Assembly (NCBI GenBank): GCA_011087605.1
Contig: JAALLE010000026.1
Location: forward strand, 1 to 43,606
Origin: Hyphomicrobiales bacterium
GTDB taxonomy: Bacteria > Pseudomonadota > Alphaproteobacteria > Rhizobiales > Rhizobiaceae
Direction of reading: 5' to 3'
Length of the DNA: 43,606 nucleotides
Shown here: in pieces, positions 1-8,155 of the stretch
How positions within the stretch are numbered: position 1 is the stretch's first letter
How the letters are laid out: each line of letters begins with the position of its first letter
Notes under the pieces: generated by a model
Database searches by the model: none
What the model was told of the DNA's origin: nothing
The model's input: only the letters and a program-made list of their open reading frames with translations
Made by a program: the position numbers and the translations under genes

Positions 1-2
1 TC

Positions 3-386
3 AAATTGTCGCACCTAATGGCAGCAGAAATAGGGTAGCTGAGTAGTTACAATGTTAGACTTCCTCTTTCGCGCCGCAACGTTGAATATCTGCTGCATGA
101 ACTCGGCATCGACATTGGTCACGAAACGATCCGCTGTTGGTGGAATAGGTTTGGTCCTATCTTTGCTGCTGAATTCCGCAAAAGGCGTGCCCACCGGTTC
201 CGAGCTTATTTAAACTGGCAATGGCACCTAGACGAGGTGTTCGTTTGGAGCAATGGTGAAAGTCACTAACTAGGGCGAGCTGTAGATCACGAAGATGAAG
301 TCCTTGAACCCTATGACACCAAATGCCATGATCGTAAGGCAGCGTTGAAGTTCCTCAGGAAATCTATCAGAGATTTTTTTGTTTAG
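3..386 (+). pseudogene. IS6-family transposase remnant
   Basis: Reading in frame from position 57 gives an IS6/IS26-like transposase middle: a helix-turn-helix part (RNVEYLLHELGIDI, then HETIRCWWNRFGP), followed by WQWHLDEVFVW, which contains the first Asp of the DDE catalytic triad. The frame is broken by a TAG at 36-38 and a TAA at 267-269, yet it continues in the same phase to about 376 (LGRAVDHEDEVLEPYDTKCHDRKAALKFL) before a final TAG at 384-386. Intact family members are roughly 230-240 residues with two more acidic residues downstream; these are absent, so the gene is 3'-truncated as well as nonsense-mutated. No terminal inverted repeats could be assigned; the left end may lie outside the window. 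It is an inactive scar of an old insertion. Confidence 0.85.
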
Positions 387-1070
387 TCTGACAGCACCGC
401 CACACATTATTTTCAAACATTTGTTACTATTGAATATTTGCTCCACACTGTGTGGTAATGCCTACTTTTGTGCACACTTTGATTGCTCAAGCGGGCAAAT
501 TTTGGAGTTTGGTATGAGTGCTTGACCAGGCTTCGGCGATGGCATTGCATGCTCACCTGTCGATATCCTGATCAGTCGCGCAAGTAATGTGACTCATGTG
601 ATCGACACCAAATGTGAGCGAATATTCCCACCGTATTTTCGGTTGGGGAGATCAGGGTTGGGATAATTCAGAATTGATACCGATGCACTCAAATTCTACT
701 TTATCTTAAACAACCGCGGCAAATTCTAGCACGAAGCTTTTCAACTTCAGGATTTGAGCCCGAACTAGAATCTATACTTTCTTAAAATTTTCTAGTAATT
801 GAATTATTCGCCGCGAAGGGTGTCTTCCTTTGCTGCGATTACCTTGGCGCGAATGCCATGCTTATCATCGGCGTCGTCTAGGGGTTTGCCTCGTCTGGTT
901 GTCACGCCCCGTGCGGCCAGGCGAGGCTTTCATCAATTTCTCCGACTGGCGAATTTCATTGTTGAAATTGTTGATGGCACTGAGGAGAACGCTTTGCCCC
1001 GTATAAGCATTCTCCTCAGTGAGGCGGCAATCAAATTACCGCCACTCCCGAATCTTAAATACCAACTTGT
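387..1070. other. Gene-poor stretch beside IS remnant
   Basis: No convincing gene was found in this 0.7 kb. A plus-strand open frame at 799-1074 has no recognisable domain and atypical composition. On the minus strand, two short frames (about 1025 down to 835, then 905 down to a TAA at 804-806) read like a weathered coding sequence with a frameshift between them, but I cannot name a family. The stretch also holds the inverted repeat at 978-1021 and a smaller imperfect one at about 1023-1043. Together with the IS6 scar it looks like decayed mobile or acquired DNA. Confidence 0.4.
978..1021. repeat. 17-bp inverted repeat (strong hairpin)
   Basis: Positions 978-994 and 1005-1021 are inverted copies matching at 16 of 17 bases around a 10-base loop (TGCCCCGTAT). 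There is no T-run on either side, so it is not a textbook intrinsic terminator. It lies about 50 bp upstream of the promoter for the LysR gene. It could be an IS-end or REP-like palindrome, an operator, or a structured RNA element. Confidence 0.6.
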
Positions 1071-1100
1071 TTGACATGCGTCCAATGCATCTATTGTATA
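1071..1100 (+). promoter_or_regulatory. Sigma-70 promoter of LysR gene
   Basis: A perfect -35 box TTGACA (1071-1076) is followed after 17-18 bp by TTGTAT/TGTATA (1094-1100) as the -10. Transcription would start about 6-7 bases later, at or within a base or two of the ATG at 1107, which predicts a leaderless mRNA. Confidence 0.6.
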
Positions 1101-1106
1101 AATTTT

Positions 1107-2039
1107 ATGCAAGATGTGAATTTACGATCAGTTGACCTGAACCTTTTGTCGTCGTTGGAAGTTTTACTGGAGGAGTGCGATCTCACCAAAGCGGCTGATC
1201 GCCTGAATATCTCCCAACCCACGATGAGTCGCACATTTGCTCGACTGCGAGACACGTTCCGTGACCCACTTTTGGTCCGAAACGCCGGCGGATATGTAAG
1301 AACGGTAAGAGCGGAGTGGCTTCAATCTCAACTCCTGGAACCATTGGACATCATCCGGGGCACGCTGGCGACCCCGGTATTCGAACCGTCTGAAGAAACC
1401 GGGATGTTCAAGATTGCTTCATTGGATTATGGAGAAATTGTCCTGGTGCCCACACTTGTTCGGTTGTTGAAAGAAACGGCGCCAAGTGTCGGGCTGGAAT
1501 TGGTTCAACGCCAAATGTATTCGACTCACGAAGTCGAAAAACATACTGCCGATGTGAGCATTGGCGTTAAGCCCAAAGATTCCAGTAACAAGTGTATAAT
1601 TGAGCCTCTTATTCACGACCGCTACGTCTGCGTAATGGGTAAAAATCACCCACTCGCTGATAAGGAACTGACCCTGGAATCCTATTTGGCTTACGGTCAT
1701 TCGATCATCAGCACCTTTACTGATCAAATTACGATCAACGAAAACGCGCTTCGAACACTTGGTCTGAAACGCAGGATTGATAGAAAATCGCCCAACTTTG
1801 TCGCGGCCCACTATTCTTTGAACCAGACACAATTATTGCTCACGTCTACGGCCCGTGTGGCCAACGAATTGGTCAATTGGCAGGACCTGGTTGTGAAAGA
1901 ATTGCCATTCGAAATGGAACCAATTGTTATATACCTGATATGGCACGTGAGAGATGACCGGTTTGCAAGACACAGATGGTTCCGCGAGCAAATTAAGCGT
2001 GCAGCAAGTTTGTTAAAACCAATCGACCAGATTATGTGA
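1107..2039 (+). CDS. LysR-family transcriptional regulator (NodD-like)
   Basis: Predicted 310-residue one-component regulator. The N-terminus has the LysR winged helix-turn-helix (about residues 8-65: VDLNLLSSLEVLLEE, then LTKAADRLNISQPTMSRTFARLR), with the SVDLNLL opening typical of the NodD/NocR-like branch. The remainder is the periplasmic-binding-like effector domain. An in-frame TTG at 1071 would lengthen it, but that would put the start inside the promoter, so ATG 1107 is chosen. No Shine-Dalgarno sequence is seen, consistent with leaderless translation. It converges on the DUF3604 gene; a weak hairpin (2044-2061, GGCAGCA/TGCTGCC) lies between them. Target and inducer are unknown. Confidence 0.85.
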   Translation: MQDVNLRSVDLNLLSSLEVLLEECDLTKAADRLNISQPTMSRTFARLRDTFRDPLLVRNAGGYVRTVRAEWLQSQLLEPLDIIRGTLATPVFEPSEETGMFKIASLDYGEIVLVPTLVRLLKETAPSVGLELVQRQMYSTHEVEKHTADVSIGVKPKDSSNKCIIEPLIHDRYVCVMGKNHPLADKELTLESYLAYGHSIISTFTDQITINENALRTLGLKRRIDRKSPNFVAAHYSLNQTQLLLTSTARVANELVNWQDLVVKELPFEMEPIVIYLIWHVRDDRFARHRWFREQIKRAASLLKPIDQIM

Positions 2040-2125
2040 CCAAGGCAGCAGGTTTGCTGCCAAACTGTCTGTCGAAATCAACCGCACAGCGCTTTTTCCA
2101 ATAGACGAAAAGACCGTCGCCCGGA

Positions 2126-4450
2126 CTATTCAAGAGAACGCATAACATAAACCGGACTGGTCCAGGCTTGAGTGCCGTCTTCCAGCGTCACTCGAATGTA
2201 AAAAGGATTATCGCGCCCTTTTATGGGCGATAAGGTGCGTTCGAGCGCAACGGATGTGTGTGGGTTCTGGTCGGGCAGGCGGAACAGGCTGATGCCGCGT
2301 GGCAATGTGCTGGAAGCATCCAGTAGCGTGTCTTCATAGCCGATATCATCAAGCGACAGAGTTTGATTAATCAGCCCCGTGCTGATTTCGATACTGCCCT
2401 GTCTGCTGTCTTCAAGTGTTGCGATGAAGCCGGCGCTGTTGCCCGTGGTGACAGACTGCCAGCTCACGCAAGAAGCATCGCCGGCATCGAGCACTTTGTC
2501 CCGGTTAAAGAAATTGATAGCTTGAGCTTCCGTGACTTTCGCCCTGTCAAACTTTGCGGTGCCATCCCATGGAACAGCTCTGAAACGCCCCCGATATTCG
2601 GCACCATGCCAAATGACAGCGACCCTATTGCCAAGCTCATCGCTGGAATAGGGGCGGTGGCACTCGAGGTGATCCAAACCGTTATAGACATCAACTCGAC
2701 GCACCGGTGAAGCAGCCGTTACGCTCACATTAAGCTGCGCATCACCTTCGGGCAGATGAATTATGTCTCCCATCATTGCCGTTGAACATGGTGTGGCCGG
2801 ACTATCACTATTCAGAGCAGGATCATCATTATACAGGCTCGCAGGCTGATTGAAGGACAAGGAGAGGTCTATGTACATACGACCGCTTGGACCGCCTGAA
2901 GTTGCATAATGGTGACGTTTGTTGATGCACTCGATCAACGCTTCCCGACTTAATTCAGGCATTAAGAAACATGTCAGTCCACCGACGGCGCCGAACCAAC
3001 CAGCGCCGGGATAACTTGCTCCGGGGCGACCCTTATGGCCATCTGAATTGCCAATAATGCCTACACGATAACCATTCTTGAATGCGTCCTGCACCAGCCA
3101 TTCAAATGTGCCCCAAGCTGAATGAACCTCGACGGATTTTTCAAATCTGCCGTCATGGGCCATGGAGATATCGGCGTAGCGTCCACCGCAATGGGCAAAA
3201 CAGATGACATCCCATTCTTGATGTTTGGCAAACGATTCAAACAATTCACCGGCTGTGTGGCAGTCGGTATCAATGTCACCCCTGTCTTCAATCAGGGCGT
3301 GGGATGATCTTCGCATCACCCGCCCTTCGACCGGAAAATATACGTTTCTGTCACCACCAAGCGCGGTATTCCCCGACCATTCATAGCCGGGCAGGGTGAC
3401 AAACCGTCCGGCCTTATTGAAATGGGCCGTGACCTTGTTCAGATCCTGCCAAAATGTTTGGGTCATTTGAAAATCGTTGCCCTGATGGGCGCAGGTATCA
3501 AGAAAGGCGAGATCCCGGCCAAAGGCAAAATAATCAGCTGCACTGTTTGTGCCCAGCGTTTCGTCAGACTGGCCATGAAGATCGCCCCAAAAGCTAAGCA
3601 ATTCTGGGTCGTTGGCGGCGAGGCCAGGATTGCTGCGGGCGAGCAGAACGTCGTCACCCGAATAAAGTTCAATGTCAAACGCCCCGGCTTCTGATGCAAT
3701 GAGACCGGTGATTTCGCGTGTAAATTCGCCGCTTGTAATATCTATGTGGTCGGGCAGGTTCTCTATCGTGGCGTTTGTTTTTGGGATTAGTCGCAGCTGC
3801 GCCTTGTTTGAGGGATTGCCCCAAATATCCTCAGATTTTATCTTCAGCGTGAAAGGCTTTCCTGCCCGACATGTTGTTGGCACAACTGCAACCCAATTGT
3901 GCGGTGGGCCGGGAGCAATCTGGATGGCTGGTTGGTCTGCCAGAGGTTGAAAATTGTATGTCGCAATCGGATCGACCAAAACACGAAACTCAAATCGTTT
4001 TTCACAAAAGGTCTGCAAACGCATGCCCGGCGAACCCTGATTGGTCACACCAAACCGGACTGTGATTGTATCACCCTCTTTCATGAAACCTTTGACAACC
4101 TTGATCTGCAAGGTGCGGTCCCACGGACGGATGTTACCCTTGGGGTCAAATCGCGCTTCCAATATTGCGTTGTTTGACGCTTCTACTTCGGTGAAATTGG
4201 CTGCAGTCGGGTCAACAAACTGTGGGTTAGACTGGTCGGTGGCAAACCGAAAGGCGATACGAAGGCTGCCGCTGTCGTCAATACCAAACCGACCGGCTGT
4301 GTAGGTCAATGTGAAGCTTTGATAACTGCCGGCTTCAAATTCACCCGATTTGTCGAGTACTGCGGTTCCGAGCAGCTCAGTAGAAATTGGTTCCCGAAGT
4401 GAACCGTTGTTGAGGTCAGGCGGGGTCATTTCAGGCATGTTTGCGGACAT
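2126..4450 (-). CDS. DUF3604 domain protein, PHP-like metal hydrolase
   Basis: A 774-residue protein matching the DUF3604 family, whose core resembles PHP/amidohydrolase-type metal-dependent hydrolases. An N-terminal beta-rich region (about 30-280) precedes the core. Likely metal ligands are in FWGDLHGQSD (D290, H292), H322, FAHCGG (H420), EVHS (E441, H443) and GNSDGHKG (D470, H472). A C-terminal beta-sandwich-like part follows from about 560. No signal peptide is seen, so it is probably cytoplasmic. It lies 67 bp downstream of the GNAT gene on the same strand and is probably cotranscribed with it. The start is uncertain because Met5 and Met8 are also possible and no clear RBS is visible. Substrate unknown; the family occurs often in marine bacteria. 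Confidence 0.85.
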   Translation of the reverse strand: MSANMPEMTPPDLNNGSLREPISTELLGTAVLDKSGEFEAGSYQSFTLTYTAGRFGIDDSGSLRIAFRFATDQSNPQFVDPTAANFTEVEASNNAILEARFDPKGNIRPWDRTLQIKVVKGFMKEGDTITVRFGVTNQGSPGMRLQTFCEKRFEFRVLVDPIATYNFQPLADQPAIQIAPGPPHNWVAVVPTTCRAGKPFTLKIKSEDIWGNPSNKAQLRLIPKTNATIENLPDHIDITSGEFTREITGLIASEAGAFDIELYSGDDVLLARSNPGLAANDPELLSFWGDLHGQSDETLGTNSAADYFAFGRDLAFLDTCAHQGNDFQMTQTFWQDLNKVTAHFNKAGRFVTLPGYEWSGNTALGGDRNVYFPVEGRVMRRSSHALIEDRGDIDTDCHTAGELFESFAKHQEWDVICFAHCGGRYADISMAHDGRFEKSVEVHSAWGTFEWLVQDAFKNGYRVGIIGNSDGHKGRPGASYPGAGWFGAVGGLTCFLMPELSREALIECINKRHHYATSGGPSGRMYIDLSLSFNQPASLYNDDPALNSDSPATPCSTAMMGDIIHLPEGDAQLNVSVTAASPVRRVDVYNGLDHLECHRPYSSDELGNRVAVIWHGAEYRGRFRAVPWDGTAKFDRAKVTEAQAINFFNRDKVLDAGDASCVSWQSVTTGNSAGFIATLEDSRQGSIEISTGLINQTLSLDDIGYEDTLLDASSTLPRGISLFRLPDQNPHTSVALERTLSPIKGRDNPFYIRVTLEDGTQAWTSPVYVMRSLE

Positions 4451-4517
4451 TGGCGAAGACTCATCATTAAAAGATATGAAGATTAGTCGTCGAATTTCCG
4501 TTTGAACAGCATCGTAC

Positions 4518-5117
4518 TCAGTGAATCAGATGTGTAACCGCTAATTGTTTGACCAATTTGACCGCCCGCGCCTCGCTTGGATCAGGTTTCAAGCTATACC
4601 CCGCCCGGCGGGCAAGTTCTATCATCGCGATGTTGGACCTCATGGTGATGCCGACCAGCGTCCCAATGCCGTTTTCCAACGCGACATCCTCTATTTGTTG
4701 CAACAGTTTGCGTGCCAATCCCATTCCCTGCCATTGATCAGCAACAGCGATGGCGAATTCCGCTGTGGAGGCGCTGGCATCGGTTGCGATGTATCTGGCT
4801 TCGCCAATCATCTTTGCCTCATTGCCTGTGCCAATTGTCGCGGCAAAGGCAGTGTGGAATGGGGGTTGAACCGATGAGAGGATACGAACCAGGGAGGGCG
4901 GGACCTCCGAAAAAGGTGTCATGAACCGCGAGAACCGGGATTGCCGCGTCATATTGTTGAAGAAATCCTCAAGCAGACCAGAATCATTTTGGGTCATCTG
5001 CCTGATTGAGGGATAATCGGCTCCTAAGGGGGGCATATCTGAAGGGTGTGGGACAGGCTGCTCAACTTTACTGGAGGAAAGTTGAGCAGCTCTGCTGTCG
5101 ATCGCGAACCGGGTCAT
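4518..5117 (-). CDS. GNAT-family N-acetyltransferase
   Basis: 199 residues with a GNAT fold over about residues 37-180. The acetyl-CoA pyrophosphate-binding loop is seen in AVADQWQGMGLARKLLQQIE (about 126-143), and a following helix SNIAMIELARRAGY matches motif B. The N-terminal 35 residues are low in similarity to the domain and may be a linker. Its ATG overlaps the stop of the upstream DUF1127 gene (ATGA), which suggests translational coupling; the DUF3604 gene follows. The acceptor substrate cannot be told from sequence; small-molecule and protein acetylation are both possible. Confidence 0.85.
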   Translation of the reverse strand: MTRFAIDSRAAQLSSSKVEQPVPHPSDMPPLGADYPSIRQMTQNDSGLLEDFFNNMTRQSRFSRFMTPFSEVPPSLVRILSSVQPPFHTAFAATIGTGNEAKMIGEARYIATDASASTAEFAIAVADQWQGMGLARKLLQQIEDVALENGIGTLVGITMRSNIAMIELARRAGYSLKPDPSEARAVKLVKQLAVTHLIH

Positions 5118-5284
5118 TGCATGAAGCCCCGTCTGCGGTCGCTGGGAGAGACATAAGCGGCAGAAAAGATTTCCGACCGATCAATGGCCAGATCTTTTAA
5201 CGCATGATTGCCCAGGCTGTTTAAGGCGTAGACGGTCTGTTTCCGCGCAGCATTTTCTCTCCGCTTTTCGAAGAAATTTGCCAT
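5114..5284 (-). CDS. DUF1127 small protein
   Basis: 56 residues starting MANFFEKRR, rich in Arg/Lys, with the DUF1127-like core YALNSLGNHALKDLAIDRSEI (compare the usual L-x-x-L-x-D-x-x-L-x-D-I-G-L-x-x-x-x-I pattern). Members of this family in alphaproteobacteria are small basic proteins, some shown to bind RNA or influence phosphate and stress responses. A longer frame begins at 5377, but the extra residues do not resemble the family, so ATG 5284 is preferred; the RBS is weak either way. It is first in a minus-strand set with the GNAT and DUF3604 genes and overlaps GNAT by 4 bases. Confidence 0.65.
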   Translation of the reverse strand: MANFFEKRRENAARKQTVYALNSLGNHALKDLAIDRSEIFSAAYVSPSDRRRGFMQ

Positions 5285-5539
5285 GATCTGCAAAAATGAA
5301 ACCCGCGAATGCGGGACTGATGTAAAGGTCAAGTAAGTCACGATATTCGCTCCATGTGTTATCAGTCGATGGAGCAAATATGACAGGGGGCTGTTTCAGC
5401 CAGATTTCAGAATTGATCGGGAAATGTTGCAATTGTTGCAGCGCAGCGATTTGAATTGAAGCAATTGAAATAGAGCAGCCTTGTAAGAAAGGTACCTGAA
5501 GATTGGTCTTGCCGTCATTTTGTAACGATCCACAGCATC

Positions 5540-5563
5540 ACACCCACACCCACACCCACACCC
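5540..5563. repeat. Hexamer tandem repeat (ACACCC)x4
   Basis: Four perfect copies of ACACCC in the 390-bp gap between the DUF1127 and SRAP genes. It may be a slippage-prone microsatellite. An ATG-less open frame (about 5475-5697) runs through it and on into the SRAP start; I do not recognise its product. Confidence 0.8.
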
Positions 5564-5673
5564 TCATCCGCGGATGATGCTGAATTGTTGCGTGATTTTC
5601 TCGAAGGTTCCTACGTGATTTTAGGTGATCAGCCGCTCTTCCATTTTCAAACCAGACGCGCCAAGCTGATGGG

Positions 5674-6342
5674 ATGTGTGGGCGCTTTACTCTAGAATAC
5701 AGTTGGGCTGAAATTCACGATGCCATCGATCTTATTCCGACCAGTGCAGCTGGCCGCAATGATCCGCCGCGATTCAATATCGCACCGACCCAACAAGTGG
5801 GGTTTTTGAGCCAACGAGACGATGAAATTTCCGTCCAGGACGGAAGATGGTGGTTGGTGCCATTCTGGGCGAAGGAAATACCAAAATATCCGCTGTTTAA
5901 CGCGCATTCTGAAACTGCTCATGAAAAATCATCATTTCGTGAGTCGTTCAAAAGCAAAAGATGTTTGATACCCGCATCTGGTTATTTCGAATGGACCAAA
6001 GCTGCAGACGGTGGCAAAGATCCGCATCTTATACATCTGCCGGACAAGCAACCGTTTTTGTTTGCTGGGCTTTGGGCACATAACAGCAATCTCGATATTA
6101 CTTCATGCACAATTTTGACAGCTGCAGCTCACCCCGCGATTGAGCATCTGCATCATAGAATGCCCATCGTGTTGGGCCAATCCAGTTGGTCAGACTGGCT
6201 GTCGGCGGATACGTCGGTGGCCAGCGCCCGACAATTGCTTGAATTTAACAGAGGAGGGGAGTTGGTCAGCTACCCAGTTGGCCGTGAGGTAAATTCAAGC
6301 AGGGCCAGCGGTGCCAGTTTGGTGGAACCACTTGCGATTTGA
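5674..6342 (+). CDS. SOS-response-associated peptidase (YedK/HMCES)
   Basis: 222 residues, the usual length for SRAP proteins, which form a covalent thiazolidine link between Cys2 and abasic sites in single-stranded DNA. Key residues are present: MCGRFT with Cys2 after Met removal, RFNIAPTQ (33-40), FNAHSE with N76, PASGYFEW with E106, and HHRMP with H161. The FNA-R-SE motif of most members reads FNAHSE here. The start must be the ATG at 5674 because Cys2 is catalytic. No LexA box was found within the upstream 200 bp despite the family name. It stands alone between convergent and unrelated neighbours. Confidence 0.95.
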   Translation: MCGRFTLEYSWAEIHDAIDLIPTSAAGRNDPPRFNIAPTQQVGFLSQRDDEISVQDGRWWLVPFWAKEIPKYPLFNAHSETAHEKSSFRESFKSKRCLIPASGYFEWTKAADGGKDPHLIHLPDKQPFLFAGLWAHNSNLDITSCTILTAAAHPAIEHLHHRMPIVLGQSSWSDWLSADTSVASARQLLEFNRGGELVSYPVGREVNSSRASGASLVEPLAI

Positions 6343-6451
6343 AATCACGGATATTGATTCACGAGACAAAAGCGCAGTTCGACGGATGAATGCTTGATCG
6401 CTAACCGGTTTGGGGTCTTAAGTAGTCGGTGTTTTTAGGGGAGTAATTGCC

Positions 6452-6784
6452 GTGTCCGAATTTGCTGAATTTCATGCCCATGTCTATTTCGATGAATCGA
6501 ACATCGATGCGGCGCGCAATTTGTGTGAGGCGGCAAGCTCCAAATTCGGCATCACAATGGGAAGAATGCATGAAAAGCCAGTCGGGCCGCATCCACGCTG
6601 GAGCTGCCAACTGCTGATTTTAGGTGAACAGTTCGGAGAAGTGATACCGTGGTTGTCTGTTAATCGAGGCGATCTGACGGTGTTTATTCATGGCCAAAGC
6701 GAAGACGTGCTCGCTGATCACACCCAACACGCGATGTGGATGGGAGAATTGCTCGAACTCAACCTGTCCAGTTTCGGCAAATGA
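6452..6784 (+). CDS. DOPA 4,5-dioxygenase family protein
   Basis: 110 residues matching the DOPA_dioxygen family: FHAHVYFDE near the N-terminus (His8, His10 as likely metal ligands), ARNLCEAA, then RMHEKPVGPHPRWSCQL and a C-terminal VFIHGQSEDVLADHTQHAMWMG. Plant and fungal relatives cleave the catechol ring of DOPA; the role in bacteria is mostly untested, so aromatic ring cleavage is an inference. Start is GTG at 6452, preceded by GGGGAG at about 9 bases, a good ribosome-binding site. Confidence 0.85.
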   Translation: MSEFAEFHAHVYFDESNIDAARNLCEAASSKFGITMGRMHEKPVGPHPRWSCQLLILGEQFGEVIPWLSVNRGDLTVFIHGQSEDVLADHTQHAMWMGELLELNLSSFGK

Positions 6785-6851
6785 GAATTGTTATTCGAAC
6801 CTTGGTCAAATCGACCATTCCTATGCCGGTTGCCATTGGTTCAAAATAAAA

Positions 6852-6885
6852 CAACCAGGATCAAAGGGCGCCTTGATCCTGGTTG
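6852..6885 (-). terminator. Intrinsic terminator, best read on minus strand
   Basis: A perfect 13-bp stem (6852-6864 with 6873-6885) around an 8-base loop. On the minus strand the stem is followed by GTTTTATTTT, as expected of a Rho-independent terminator; on the plus strand it is followed by CAATTGTTAC, with no clear U-run. It might still act bidirectionally for the dioxygenase-like gene ending at 6784. No minus-strand protein gene lies between it and 7.2 kb; the rest of the gap, 6886-7193, otherwise holds only the rlpA leader. Confidence 0.7.
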
Positions 6886-7193
6886 CAATTGTTACTTCGG
6901 AAGAGCTTGTCTCCCTCAGTTGTCATGATGTGGCAGGGGTGCTTGCTCATGACAAAAGCACTATCTCTTAGGCATTGAAAATGAATGGTTATCAGATGAC
7001 TGCGAAATTTCGCATGTGAGAGCTGATTATCAGATTTGCGGTCGATATTCGAGGCGCTCCTGAGCCACATTCCGGGCCAAATATTGCTCCGGTGACAACG
7101 CGGATCAGCTGAACAAAATGCCGGATTAACGTGATTGTAATCAGATTATTCTAGACACGGGTTGTTGTTGTATTGCGTTGAGGGTGAGTGCTC

Positions 7194-8000
7194 ATGGGCC
7201 TCAAAACCAATCTTTTGTCATTGGTGTTGCTCGGGGGTGGAGTTGCAGGTTGCGGTGGTATCGGACTATTCGGTTCCGATGGTTCGCATATCAACAAAAA
7301 AGTCAAATTTTCTGAAGACGCGTACGGGGTTGCTGCCAGTCCAAGGGTCACCACGTCACGCAAAGTGCGCAAGGGTGGAGGCCGTCGCCAGATTGGCCGT
7401 CCGTACAAGATCAAGGGTAAGTGGTATACCCCGCGTGAAGACTTTGATTACAGTCGCACGGGTCAGGCATCATGGTATGGGCCAAATTTCCATGGTCGGC
7501 TGACCGCGAATGGTGAAATCTATGATCAATATGCGCTGACAGCAGCGCATCCAACGTTTCCGTTGCCGAGTTATGCCCGTGTAACAAATCTGGCAAATGG
7601 GCGTTCGCTGATCGTGCGGGTTAATGACCGCGGTCCTTATCATGACGGAAGGATTATCGATCTGTCTGCCAAGGCATCGGAAATGCTCAACTATCAGCAC
7701 CTTGGCGTGGCCCGTGTGCGCGTTGAATACATAAAGCAGGCGCCTTTGCATGGGCGTGATCACAAAATGCTGGCATCAAGCTACAGAACCGAACCGGCTG
7801 GTACGATATTGGACACCGATATTGCCTCGCGAATTCTACGCAATCGTCGTCGCCCTTCAATCATCCGGTTGGGTGATCTGACCACGGGAAGCATATCCAA
7901 AAAGCTTCGCCAACAAGACCCGTTTTCGGCGGCTTTGGGAGCCATAGGTATCGAAAAAGATGATAACTCCACGTTGGGCCTGCGCTTGTCCAAAAAGTAG
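7194..8000 (+). CDS. rlpA: Septal ring lytic transglycosylase RlpA family lipoprotein
   Basis: 268 residues. A lipoprotein signal peptide ends in the lipobox VAGC with Cys20 as the acylation site, so the protein is probably anchored in the outer membrane facing the periplasm. The double-psi beta-barrel domain spans about residues 90-180 (GQASWYGPNFHGRLTANGE, then VNDRGPYHDGRIIDLS), which in RlpA of other bacteria cleaves denuded glycan strands. There is no C-terminal SPOR domain, common in alphaproteobacterial copies. GTG at 7188 is in frame, but ATG 7194 sits 9 bases from GAGGG and is preferred. It precedes the D,D-carboxypeptidase gene, so both act on peptidoglycan. Confidence 0.93.
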   Translation: MGLKTNLLSLVLLGGGVAGCGGIGLFGSDGSHINKKVKFSEDAYGVAASPRVTTSRKVRKGGGRRQIGRPYKIKGKWYTPREDFDYSRTGQASWYGPNFHGRLTANGEIYDQYALTAAHPTFPLPSYARVTNLANGRSLIVRVNDRGPYHDGRIIDLSAKASEMLNYQHLGVARVRVEYIKQAPLHGRDHKMLASSYRTEPAGTILDTDIASRILRNRRRPSIIRLGDLTTGSISKKLRQQDPFSAALGAIGIEKDDNSTLGLRLSKK

Positions 8001-8155
8001 TATTTCGCCTGTTCAACAATGGGCTGTCGGATGTGTATCTGGGCATGGTTGGTGACCGAATGGGCTTCAACTGTTGAACTCCCAACAAATGCCACATAAG
8101 ATTCCAACAAATATGGGGGCAGCCGCTAGAACTGCGACACATTGAGGTAAGTAGG

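Noticed and set aside
799-1074. 91-codon plus-strand open frame before LysR
   Set aside because: No domain, no RBS, composition unlike the neighbours, and it contains the inverted repeat; probably chance.
1419-1832. Long minus-strand frame inside LysR
   Set aside because: Shadow of a clear LysR gene; its translation has no recognisable motif.
5467-5673. LexA box upstream of the SRAP gene
   Set aside because: One GTTC half-site occurs near 5612, but no second half at the seven-base spacing.
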